DNA from: Daucus carota subsp. sativus
Taxonomy: Eukaryota; Streptophyta; Magnoliopsida; Apiales; Apiaceae
Assembly (NCBI RefSeq): GCF_001625215.2
Contig: NC_030389.2
Coordinates: 44,133,454-44,197,453 of the forward strand
Direction: 5' to 3'
Length of the DNA stretch: 64,000 nt
The notes below the pieces were generated by a model. It made no database searches. It saw only the letters and a program-made list of their open reading frames with translations, and had not been told where the DNA came from. This document shows, piece by piece, positions 20,874 through 30,950 of this stretch. Positions within the stretch are counted from its first letter, which is position 1, and every line of letters starts with the position of its first letter. Both the position numbers and the translations under genes were made by a program.

Positions 20874-22026
20874 TCAATATACTTATATAAAGGAGAAGCG
20901 AGGGGCGTGTAGGTGGCGCCTCTCACATCGCTTTGTTATATTTTTCTAATTTTCTAGAATTTTTCAATGAAAAATATTAAAAATTAGAATTACATTTTTT
21001 AGTTTCGGATATATTGGAAGCAAATTTTAGAATCTGATTTTGTTTCAAATTATTTATGGTATATAATAGCTTGAAAGTTTTAATCTGATTCTGTTTCGGA
21101 TTATTTAATCATGGGAAAGAGTAGCACACAAGTCTCTCTGCACCTATAAATAACCCTATAGTTGTAGGATTTTGGATCATCTAAACACAACCTACTCTCT
21201 CTTAATACAACAACCCTACCTCTCTCTACTGATAGTTCTTTTGCTCGATTTCTAACTCGGTGGTGCCATTCTTCTGCAACGATAAGTGAAGGCTGTTTAT
21301 ACGGTACTAAAAAAAATAAAGGTTGTTGCAAGCAAAGGTAGTTATAGACCGCTATGTGGGAGTCGACAAATCCAAACACGGGAGAAGAATATAGTCTTGA
21401 CATAATATGGATGGATGGTATCAATAAATTAACTATTAGTGATGTATGTTTGTTAGTTTTCTTTTATAATATTTGTTTTGTTCATCGGACATGTTTGCCG
21501 TTGTTAATTTTTATATGATTTATTTTGTATACAGGAAAATATTATTCATTGTTTGCTCCGTTCAAACAACTTTTAAGTGAAAGTTGTTTATACAATATTA
21601 AAAAATAAAGGTTGTTACACGCAGGAGTAGTTATAGACCGCTATCTCACGGATTTAAGTTAGATGTTTTTGTGCACAATCAATCCAAAAAAATGGAGGAA
21701 GGTGACAATGTAAGAACATGATTACTTTTAAAAAAAAACACAGATAAAATTAAGATTTGTCGTGCTTTGAATTGTTAATTACGTGTAGAAATTTATTTTC
21801 ATTTTTTCACCATGAATTATAGTCCAATTTTGCAATTTTATATATTAGTATTGGTATTACATTTAGATTTTTATAATATAAAATTTATTTATCCTACAAA
21901 TATTAATTTTTAATCATTAATATACTTTTTATAGACAGACACAAAATTATTATACTCTATAAATGTTAATATTAAATTATTAATATAATTTTTATAAGCC
22001 GCCGCAACGCGCGGCTTCTCAACTAG
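20874..22026 (+). mobile_element. Non-autonomous Helitron, copy 2
   Basis: Starts TCAATATACTTATATAAAGG after A and ends with the GC hairpin GCCGCCGCAACGCGCGGC, TTCTCAACTAG, followed by T. It shares nearly the whole length with copy 1 (6208-7443) in the opposite orientation, including a GTAGTTATAGACCGCTATG segment and the CTTATCGTT-type repeats. The 107-codon frame on its minus strand has no known domain. Confidence 0.88.
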
Positions 22027-22697
22027 TTATTAATATAACTTGTCACTAAAATTTGTCACCTAACTAAATTATTTGAAATATAATTCCACCCCCATTGTAA
22101 GATGCTTGCACAATTATGATTGATAAATATAAATCTAATTATTTATTCAACATAAGCACTAAAATATATTAACCCATATATATATAAGTCATTAAGTACC
22201 TATAACCTCAAAAGTTATAAAAAGGTTTTGTAGGAAATAGAAAATTGTATGAAACAATTTTTTATTTTTTTATGATAAAAGATTTTAAAAGTAATAGAGA
22301 AGATGTTTGAATGGAATGATTAATTTTTACAATCAAACTCCATCTAAGATAGGATATAAGAGTTTTTTTTTCTGAGAAACAGATGAATTTAAAAAACACC
22401 GTGTCCTTGTGATTTGGGAACAAGTTGTGTTTGTGTTTTTGTCCAAAGATGTTACATAATTTACTCTCGAATATTATTAAAAATATTAAATTTTTTATAT
22501 TATCAAATTCAAAATATACAACGTACTGTAAACAAAATAACACTTTTTTTTTATCATAACTTTAAGAAGTTTTAAACAGCACTCATGGCAAGTTCTGCGT
22601 GGTTAGATTGGACTCTTTAACCCTAGCCCAACTGCCCGGCTGTTGAAGAGATGGTATGCATTATATACATACTGTTTTAATGAATAGAAGCCAATAC
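22027..22697. other. AT-rich spacer, no gene seen
   Basis: Low-complexity sequence between Helitron copy 2 and the SINE fragment upstream of F-box gene 3. Confidence 0.4.
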
Positions 22698-22745
22698 TGA
22701 CCACGATTGGATAGCCCGGTGGTCGAGAGTTTATCCTCTGTTGAT
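22698..22745 (+). repeat. 5' fragment of tRNA-derived SINE
   Basis: CACGATTGGATAGCCCGG and TTATCCTCTGTTG match the 5' half (box A side) of the SINE at 36606. Box B and the tail are missing. It ends 65 bp upstream of the ATG of F-box gene 3, so it may be part of that promoter. Confidence 0.6.
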
Positions 22746-22809
22746 CTTTTTAGGTCTTTAGAATATTTGTTGGTTTTCTTCTTAATACGTAGCCAAGCAA
22801 CTTAAGGCC

Positions 22810-23976
22810 ATGGCGCAACCTTCTTTGCCTGAAGACATAATAAGTACAAATATACTGCCGCGCGTAAGTATAAAATCTGTCACACGATTTCGCTCCGTTT
22901 GCAAGTCATGGAACTCTCTGATTTCGGAGCCCGGTTTTGCAAAACATCACCTCTATTTCACCACTCAAAACCCTCAAGACGACACTCTCATATTTAACAA
23001 ATTAGTCCTTGACTATAATAAATTTGGTTGCATGACTGGTGCTCACTACGGTGATATAGCTGTACTATCTTCATCCGATTTGTCGGAAACTAAGCTGTTG
23101 GATGTCACAAGTGCTGAGCTACACATGCTTGGTTCAATAAATGGTTTAGTCTGTCTTTTTTTTGATAAACAAGATCAGTTTATCGTATGGAATCCTGCTA
23201 TTAGACAAGCTATGAAATTCGGTTCACCAAGGAAACAATTTTTGTTAGGCGATATGAAAAGAAAATTCCATGGATTTTGTTGGGATGCTGTGGAAAACGA
23301 TTTTAAAGTGGTGGTATCTTATTATGAGTGGGGGAATTTTGACTCGCCTTTAAGCTTGTACATTTATTCGTGCAACTTAGGCTCTTGGAGCTCACCGCGT
23401 AATTCTCTGTTTAATGAAGTCTGGTGTGTTGGTCGCGGATTGCCAATTGCTATTGTAAGTGGAGTACCGTATTGGACATATTGCAGGGGAACCCTTAAGC
23501 TGTTTAAGTTTGACGTTATTAGTAAGGATTTCAGGGAGCTGCCTGAGCTTCATCTATTCGACAGTAAAAAAGATGTCTCTGTTGTCAATTTAAAAGAGTG
23601 TCTCTCTGCATTGGTGTATGATTACGTTCAGTCTATTAATAGTTTGGTAGACGTACATTGTTTTGATAAGGGACTAGGTGTTTGGAGTAAGATGTACAGT
23701 GTTGGACCAATAAACGGTGATATGTTCAGTTGTGGTTGGAGTGATATGCAAAATGTCCGCGTGACTGGTAAATTGTTGGGCTGTTTTAAGCACGGTGGTG
23801 AGATTGTGTTCTCTGCAAACAGTAAGTACAGGTGCTATGATCATAAAACAGATGAAATCAGGAATCTTCGCAGCCAGGAGGGGTACACACACAAGTGTTT
23901 TAGTTATAAAGCAAGCCTGATTTTTCTTAAAGGAATGAAGCCTCAGCATCAGGTAGAGCCTACATTGTGGAAGTAA
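22810..23976 (+). CDS. F-box protein with FBA domain, copy 3 (mosaic)
   Basis: Intronless 388-aa SCF receptor with F-box at residues 6-48 (LPEDIISTNILPRVSIKSVT) and FBA domain. The N-terminal third is like copy 2 (LVLDYNKFGCMTGAH, AVLSSSDLSETK), while the middle is like copy 1 (DSPLSLYIYSCNLGSWSSPR) and the C-terminal part mixes both (RCYDHKTDE as copy 2, SQEGYT as copy 1 type). A TYSWYSR segment of the others is shortened to TYCR. Its 3' flank and downstream pseudogene match those of copy 1. The upstream side does not match copies 1 and 2 and carries a SINE fragment instead. Gene conversion or unequal exchange is the likely cause. Confidence 0.92.
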   Translation: MAQPSLPEDIISTNILPRVSIKSVTRFRSVCKSWNSLISEPGFAKHHLYFTTQNPQDDTLIFNKLVLDYNKFGCMTGAHYGDIAVLSSSDLSETKLLDVTSAELHMLGSINGLVCLFFDKQDQFIVWNPAIRQAMKFGSPRKQFLLGDMKRKFHGFCWDAVENDFKVVVSYYEWGNFDSPLSLYIYSCNLGSWSSPRNSLFNEVWCVGRGLPIAIVSGVPYWTYCRGTLKLFKFDVISKDFRELPELHLFDSKKDVSVVNLKECLSALVYDYVQSINSLVDVHCFDKGLGVWSKMYSVGPINGDMFSCGWSDMQNVRVTGKLLGCFKHGGEIVFSANSKYRCYDHKTDEIRNLRSQEGYTHKCFSYKASLIFLKGMKPQHQVEPTLWK

Positions 23977-25224
23977 CAACGTAGCACTTCCCGACCTGGT
24001 TTTAACACTGAATTTGTTTGTGCTAGTTTCTACTTATGCAGTACTTCATCTTTTGCTATATAATAGAAGTCATTTATGCACTTTATCTTTTGCTACAACA
24101 TTAATTGCGCTTGTCAACACTGAAGTGTGATAATACTTAGTTGTAGTAACTTTTCTTGGGATTTTGTGTTCTGCAGTACTGGTTTTAGCTGTGTTATGAG
24201 GTGAAATTCACATGTTATGTGTCTTCAAATTTTATGAGTAAATCTAAAATCTTGAAAATTTTGATCAAAGAAAATGCGAGGAGTCAGAGTTTAAGGAGAA
24301 TTTGAAGATTTTGACAAGGCTAAAAAAAGTTTATTAAGTTCAGTTACTCCTGACGACATGTTAAATTATTGAGAGCCATCCAGAGAGTAATCATAAGAAT
24401 TTAAGGAGTTTTTGTGATGCTCTATAATCAGAAACAAGTTGCGATGAAAATATAAAGAATCGTATAAGAAATTTAGTGTAGTAATAATTTGTTTTGTTTC
24501 TCATGTATAAAAAGTAGTATGGCTAATTAATATTTTCAGAAAAAGGGAAGAATGATAAGTATATTATGTAAATGAGCTAATTTATCAATATTGAAATCTT
24601 CAGTCGGGTCAGTTGATACAGGTTCGTTAAAGGATGTCATATCAGTTGCAATATGACGGCCATGTCAGCTGTCAGAATTTAAAATCCTAGACCATCACTA
24701 AAATCTGGTTCAAATTTAACTATCTGTCAACTTTGAATAGAGTCACCGAGTAGATGAAAATAGACTTTCGAAGAAAAAATTGGTGGAACACCGAACAAGG
24801 ATGAAGGAAAGATAGCTAAGTAGATTCTCAGGTTTTTCCCTTGTCCTTAGAGTCAAGGACACAGGGGAACTGGCACTTGTTATTATCATAAAATATCTTA
24901 TATAAATTCCATGGTTCAGGTCTGTGGCATGAATGAGCTGGTAATTTGTTGGAGAATTACCACCTGATCAGCTTCCACTATGAAGATTATAGAAAACGGC
25001 GAATCCATATTCATTCATAGAGTAGAATCATGTATCACCGTGATCTGTGAAAATGAATTAGCTGAGCAATATTTTTCTCTTGTCATGGAATCTCCAGTAA
25101 TTTTGTCGATAATTCTTTTATTATCTTGTTTGATGGACCAACAAGGTTGTGGATTTCCGAACTTTGCATAGAGTAGCAAAGCTCTGGACAAAATTTCAAA
25201 AAATTAAGATATGTTTCTGAAACT
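23977..25224 (+). other. 3' flank of F-box 3, duplicate of the copy 1 flank
   Basis: Matches 16120-17530 except for insertions and deletions, including the absence of the 307-bp MITE. At 24980-25171 an open frame of 63 codons lies in sequence also found near 17340-17500; it is not convincing as a gene. Confidence 0.5.
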
Positions 25225-25830
25225 AGATCAGTTTATTTTATGGAATCCTGCTATTAGACAAGCTATGAAAATTAATTCACCAGACACCAGTTAAAAAGTT
25301 GTTCCATATAGCATTTTTTGGATTATGTTGGGAAGCGATGGAACATGATTTTGTAGTGGTTAAATGCTTTTATTGTGATAGAAAGGCGAGGTTTATGGCA
25401 AAGCCTTTAAGCTCGTACATTTACTCATGTAAATCAGGCTCCTGGAGTCTACTGCCTAAATTTACATACTCAGAAAAATTGCCTTTTACCGTGGGGCTGT
25501 CTGCAATTGTAAATGGAATGGCGTATTGGAATTATTTAACAACTGGCTCAAGTATCATAATTAAGTTTGACGTTCGTAGAAAAGAGTTCAGGTACTTATC
25601 CGAACCTGATGTACAGTGTTGGACCAATAGCCGGTTATGTGCACGGTTGTTTCAATTATGGTGGTGAGATTGTGTTCTCTGAAGATATATTAAGGTGTCA
25701 TGATCATAAAATAAATAAATTTATGGATCTTAACAGTCCAGGTATATATCTGATTGCTTTAGTTATACTGCGAGCCTGATTTCCCTTCAAGGAATGAAGC
25801 CCGGCATCTGGTAGACTTGTGGAAGTAACA
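25225..25830 (+). pseudogene. Truncated F-box pseudogene 2
   Basis: Host gene remnant without the F-box. It begins with the FILWNPAIRQAMK segment, keeps FFGLCWEAMEHDFVVVKCF, SSYIYSCKSGSWSLLPKF and NGMAYWNY, then changes frame near 25620 and continues to the tail (GYVHGCFNYGGEIVFSED). It is about 80% shorter in identity terms than the intact copies are to each other, so it represents an older paralogue, duplicated together with F-box genes 1 and 3. Confidence 0.78.
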
Positions 25831-25910
25831 ATGGTAGCAGTCACACTTCACAAATAGAGGGATTTAGCACTCTGACGGTCTGACCTGGTTTTAGTTTTAA
25901 ATTTGACACT

Positions 25911-26073
25911 TTTTTTTTCCGAGAATTTAGGCTTTTATGCCTTACAAATGAGTATATGTTCTAATACTTCTCGGGTGAGCCAGAGTCGAACCCGGGTGCT
26001 CCGGGACAAGAGAGGTGAAGTAATATAAGATCAAAGAATTGTTTGATTTTTAACAACTGAGCCAAGACTCTGA
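25911..26073 (-). repeat. tRNA-derived SINE, reversed
   Basis: On the minus strand box B reads GGGTTCGACTCTGGC, followed by AGTATTAGAACATATAC, AGGCATAAAAGCCT and an A-rich tail (T run at 25911-25918). The 5' end is longer and different from the SINE at 36606 (GGCTCAGTTGTTAAAAATC), so it may be a second subfamily. Confidence 0.65.
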
Positions 26074-26491
26074 TTTTTTTTCATCCTGCAGCTGCCTATT
26101 CTCCGATGGCAGAAAAAGTTTCGATATAATTATGAATTTTTGATATAATTCTTTAAGTCCCGGTTATCTAATAATCCTCATTTCACCACTCTTCATCTTT
26201 GTTAAATAAATTTTTGCTCTTCTTGATCGCTGAATAAAATTTTTGCTAAATGGTTCCACCACTCTTCATTTATTTACAGTTGACAGTACATCATTTGCCG
26301 GAAAAAGATAGCTACACCATACTCTTTAATAAAAACCGGGCTTTTCCGGCTCCTCATTCGGTATTTCTATTGTCCTTCCGAGACCTCTTAGCATGAAACA
26401 TACCGGCAAACAAGTTAATCGGAACTCTCTCACGACAAGATCAAGAAGACAAAAGATTCAGATATAAGTTAGCAGGTTGCTCTGCAGGGAA
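26074..26491. other. Spacer left of the retrotransposon
   Basis: Unique sequence with no supportable gene. It ends with the GAAAC target duplicate (26492-26496) of the LTR element. Confidence 0.45.
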
Positions 26492-26496
26492 GAAAC

Positions 26497-27525
26497 TGTT
26501 GATAGAGGAATTTGGTAATCAACAAAGATGAGGTTCATGGCCGGAATCAAGATCTGTGACGGTGGTTTCGGTCGCCGGAGTGCGGTGGTTGTGTGTTTTT
26601 AGGGGGTGGCTGAGATTAGGGTTTTGAGTTGGTCTCACGTGCTCTCAACTCATGATCCCCTAATGTGCCTACGTACCCCTATATTTATAGGGGATCAAGC
26701 CGTACGTAGTTCTGTTACCAAGACTCCTAGTTTGATCAGGACTAGGCCTCTTGGGGATAAGACCGACCCGGAGGTGGTGACTTATCTCTTAGACGTCCAA
26801 CGCCTTCAGAGTCCTACTCCAGTTAGAATTAAGCCTTGAGGCCAACTACCTCAGACTCCTAGTCCAAGTACATCACGGATACGGCATCATCTCCACTACG
26901 AGAGATGACACTAACCGCTACTTTTCATAGCATGGAGGAGACGTCTGGTAGAGCCGTGACCAATTCCTTGAGGTGTAGGGCGCGCCCTTCCCCCTTAGTG
27001 AAGGTTCTCACTAAGAGGTAAGACAAGTAAGGAGCCAAGTTACACGATCGTCCCAGTCCCCCAATGAGGACTAACTCACCAGAATACAGGACCCGGACAT
27101 ATGATCGGCCTTCGTGTTACCCCTGAGGGCCTTCTACAACCATGATCACCCCAGGCCCCCGCACGAGGACAACCCGGCAGATAGCAGGACTGGGGATTAT
27201 AGATCACGCCCGGACGTAACCCGGGAACTACCAGATGAGCCTGATAACTACCAGATGAGCTCTGGCACTAGTCTTCATATCCCTCGGAAGGGTCGTCATA
27301 TCCCTCGGAAGGGTCGTCACTGAGACTCACTCATCCTCACACACAATGATTTTACCTGTGGGCGCGACCCCTGAGGGCGCGCCCTTTGTCTTCGCTGTCT
27401 TGTCCCATGAGTTGTTTGAACAATAGGTCAGTCTCGTCTTCCAATACCCGGAGGTCGCGCCCTTGGAGACACCCCGAGAAGGGCGCGCCCTTGTCTTCAC
27501 CTTGTGCTCAATTTCCATCATAACA
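26497..27525 (-). repeat. 3' LTR of the retrotransposon (left)
   Basis: 1029 bp, matches 33585-34613 at a constant offset of 7088 with no difference that I noticed. Contains three GGCGCGCC sites and a short 20-bp tandem piece (CCCTCGGAAGGGTCGTCATAT type) near 27280-27320. Confidence 0.92.
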
Positions 27526-28472
27526 AGTACTCCCCAGATTTTATAGATATTGAAGATATTTATGAAATCTCTGCAGGTCCAACCTTCACCAACGTTCTTC
27601 AGTCCTGAATGCACGCCCAAGGGCGCGCCCTGTCAGCCGGGGCGACCTCTATCACCAAGAGAATTCAAATTGATTTATCCGTTGCAAATTAAATTCGCGG
27701 GACAGCTGGCACGAACCACTCCCCACTATAAATATCTTCCTTTCTTCTCCACTTCATCATTTTTGCACTCTCTCTCTTCCCGGCGACCTCAAGCTCTGAA
27801 CGGCGTATACACCATTTTCCGGCGGCTTTCTCGCAGTTTTACTTCGACGAATCTATTCCTCTACCCTTAAGGTACATTTTCGTTGCTCTTTCGTCACTTC
27901 TCGCTTAGTATTTTGAACAATCCACGGTCGTGACTTTTCGGTTTCCACCATGTTCTTCATTTTCTTGTTACTCCGCGTATGTATATATCTGTATATATGT
28001 GTGTATATTGTTGTCTTGATCCATGAAACCCTAATTGGCAATTCACGAACTTGTTTGTGATAAACTTCCATCTGGAACACTTAGGATATAGACACAAGAC
28101 TCCCCAGTGCACAGTTTGCCGAGCTTTCACCTTATTTAGTGAAGAAGGCGCGCCTTCCTTCTTGGGCGCGACATTTCACAACACTGGAACACTCTTATCT
28201 TAATGCCCTCTTTTTTTTAAGATGTCTACACAACACCTCAACACAATTCATATTTCAAGGACGCGCCCTTACCTCTTCCTTTTTCTTCTTTTCAGCTGGC
28301 TGTCGGGGGCGCGTCTCCTCCTTTCCACCCTTTTCGAGAATTCCCGGGTTGCTCCGGGATCTCTGTTTCACCATCCGAGCTATTTTCTCCTTCACCACCA
28401 CGAAGCCCTCAAAGAGTTCCTCAGGAACTTCTAGACAAACTCAACAAACAATTCGCTGAGGGGACCTTTTCT

Positions 28473-29486
28473 TTGGACATGGACGCCTCACCCTCAACAC
28501 CTCATGGCCATTCTTCTCCTCAACCCTTTGCAACCGCCAATCCCTGGGCGCGTCCGGACGACTATGACCCTGAGCTAGAGTCATGGTTTGACGATACTGA
28601 AGGCGCGCCCTCAAAATCTGACAAGGGAAAGAAGATCGTCACTGATAACTCCCCACGCTCCTCTCATGAGCTCCTTCATGATGTTGGCCGTGGGGAATCC
28701 TCTCAAAGCGAGGGCGCACCCGGAGAAGGCTCTGATGATTTTAACATTACTTCACCTGAGAGTTCTCCAGAAAGGTACGAGCACCCCAATATTGAATCCT
28801 GGGAGGAAGACCTCGAATGGGACACGATTCCAAATGCTGACACCCTTTCCCCCAAGACGGTGGAGAGCATGAAAAAGAAAGCCGATAAGATGTCATGTGT
28901 CAACCAAGACTCATACATTTCCTGGGACGAACTCGAGTGGATTCAAGACTACTATCACATGGAAGGGAAGTCTGTAGTCCCCAAAGAAGGGATGCGCCCT
29001 CACCGTTTTGATAGGGAGAACATTAGGATTCCGCGCATGGTGACAACCCTCAAGCATGTACCGTTGGGAGTGACCGCACCCTTACCCAAGTATTATGTCG
29101 ACCTGTGTGAATGGTTTCAGGTCGCGCCCATTCAGCTATCACCCAACTCTTATATGCTGGCAGCGGGTCTGTACATCCTTTTCGATAAAGTTAGGCTAGG
29201 CGCGCCCTCAATGCGTGAGGTTAGCTATTTCTTCAGGCTTGCTCAGAGTCAGCCTGGGTATTTCTATCTGGTTGTTCAACGTGAACACAACAAAAAAGGC
29301 TTCTCTGATGGGAGAAACACCCGTATACGGAAGTGGAAAGACACCTTCTTTTATGTATACAACACTACCCGTGTTGTTACCCGGTTTAATCGTTCCCCAG
29401 GTACGTCATCACCTTGTTCTACCATCGTGAGCGCGCCACTCTTTTTTCTCGAAGGGCGCGCCCTTCTTACACCCTTTGTCCCTTAA
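28473..29486 (+). CDS. Antisense open stretch 1 of the retrotransposon
   Basis: Fossil-element part, 337 codons. After an acidic, Ser/Pro-rich N-terminal half comes a segment with YYVDLCEWFQVAPIQLSPNS and EVSYFFRLAQSQPGYFY, which resembles the plant 'putative gypsy type transposon' family (Pfam Transposase_28 in my recollection). No enzymatic motif is visible. It lies antisense to the element's own direction. Function in the element is unknown. Confidence 0.6.
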   Translation: MDMDASPSTPHGHSSPQPFATANPWARPDDYDPELESWFDDTEGAPSKSDKGKKIVTDNSPRSSHELLHDVGRGESSQSEGAPGEGSDDFNITSPESSPERYEHPNIESWEEDLEWDTIPNADTLSPKTVESMKKKADKMSCVNQDSYISWDELEWIQDYYHMEGKSVVPKEGMRPHRFDRENIRIPRMVTTLKHVPLGVTAPLPKYYVDLCEWFQVAPIQLSPNSYMLAAGLYILFDKVRLGAPSMREVSYFFRLAQSQPGYFYLVVQREHNKKGFSDGRNTRIRKWKDTFFYVYNTTRVVTRFNRSPGTSSPCSTIVSAPLFFLEGRALLTPFVP

Positions 29487-29514
29487 CACTTGTCCTTTTC
29501 TCATCTTCCCTTTA

Positions 29515-29901
29515 GTTTATCACGAGAAAGTTATCCTTACCAAGAAGGAAACAGCCCGCGTTAACAAAGTGCTTAACCTCCCAGCCTCGGAGAGGAACCT
29601 CCCCTCTGTGGTTACGGAGGCGAACCTGATAAAGGTCAAGCTTCTCCCTGAGGAAGTAGGAACAAAAGTCAAGTGGAAGAAATTCATTGATGGCCGTGCC
29701 ATCGGGGAGAAATCCGAAGGCGTTAAGAGGAAGAGACAGGAGTCCCGTGCGTCAGACAGCGATTACGAGGACGGTACGGCTGGAGGCGCGCCCTTTTATC
29801 GAGGCCGCGCCCTTCCATGTTTCGTGTACCCTCTCATCATTAAACTTTTACTTTACTGTCTGTTGATGTTTGCACACTTTATAACTGTGTTTCATTGCTA
29901 G
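29515..29901 (+). other. Antisense open stretch 2 of the retrotransposon
   Basis: Fossil-element part. A basic region (KKETARVNKVLNLPASERNL, KWKKFIDGRAIG) without a recognised domain. I keep it separate from the neighbouring stretches. Confidence 0.4.
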
Positions 29902-30053
29902 GCATCTTTCCTCTCATCGTATCTTGCACTCTTCAATTTACGCCTTTATTATCATTGTGCATGACGGCGCGCCCGCATTCCTGCAGGCGTGGCGTTAGAA
30001 TTATATTGCTTGCATAGAGGTCTAACTCCCTTGTATGGTTCTTTCGTGCAGAG

Positions 30054-30950
30054 ATGCCTCGTCCCAGCCTCTTTATTCGAAAGAAGGTGTCTCCTCAGCC
30101 ATATGTGGAGGGCGCGGCCTCGGGCTCACAACCTCCCCAGGAAAAGGCTGTGGCTCCCAAGATTGCTCCTGTCACTATTGAAACCCCCACTGAACAGCCT
30201 TCCAAGAGGCAAAAGTCCAAAAAGGGGGACGCGCCCTCCCTCAACCGGGTGGCTCGTCACTTTGCTGATATGGGTGATACCCATGTAACCGAGGAAGAGC
30301 TTTCTAGATGGAGAGGAAAGTCTCAGGAGGACAAAGACTCCTTCATCCTAAAGGGCACCTCTGAGCTGTTGATTCATTTGCATGACCGGGAGGAGCGTCG
30401 GATAGAGGACGCGGCCTCTATGAAGAGAACTGAGGAGGCTCTTTCCAAGCTTAAAGAGGATTTCAAGTCTCAGAAGGCAGAGCTGAAGAGGGCCTTGGAT
30501 GCGTGGAAAGGCTGTCAGAAACTTCTGACAGAAGAAAAGGCGCGCCTCCAGCCTCTTAAGAAACAGGTTGCAGGACTAAAGAAGGCTAATGAGGACCTGA
30601 CTGCTGCCAACTCCCAACTTAAATCCAACCAAACTATTGTTGGGGGCGCGGAGAGAGAGAAAATCGAGCTCGCGGCCTTCGACGAAGGGGTCAACAGCTA
30701 TGTGGCGACCTTCCTTGCGGGCGCGCCCGAATTCAACTGGCAGCCTCAGTTCGGTTCAGGCATGGCTAAGTTCATCAAAGACTTTTGGGGTGAACAGCAG
30801 GAGCTCATAGCTTTCAAGAAAAAGGAACTCGAAGGAATCCTGGCGCAGGAGGCCTCTACTAGCCAGATGGCTGAGGAACAGGCGCGCCCTGAGGGGGCTG
30901 ACGAACAGCCGCGCCCTGAAGATAATCTTGCCAAGGATCAAGATCCTTAG
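30054..30950 (+). CDS. Antisense open stretch 3, coiled coil
   Basis: Fossil-element part, 298 codons. A Pro/Lys-rich start is followed by a long charged heptad region (about residues 110-215, for example EEALSKLKEDFKSQKAELKR), predicted coiled coil, then a short globular piece and an acidic tail with repeated ARPEG/PRPED. Similar coiled-coil ends occur in plant gypsy antisense ORFs. No catalytic motif. Confidence 0.55.
   Translation: MPRPSLFIRKKVSPQPYVEGAASGSQPPQEKAVAPKIAPVTIETPTEQPSKRQKSKKGDAPSLNRVARHFADMGDTHVTEEELSRWRGKSQEDKDSFILKGTSELLIHLHDREERRIEDAASMKRTEEALSKLKEDFKSQKAELKRALDAWKGCQKLLTEEKARLQPLKKQVAGLKKANEDLTAANSQLKSNQTIVGGAEREKIELAAFDEGVNSYVATFLAGAPEFNWQPQFGSGMAKFIKDFWGEQQELIAFKKKELEGILAQEASTSQMAEEQARPEGADEQPRPEDNLAKDQDP

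Noticed and set aside
26606-26839. Identical 77-codon frames in both LTRs (also 33694-33927)
   Set aside because: They are LTR sequence read on the strand opposite to the element; identity only reflects the young insertion.
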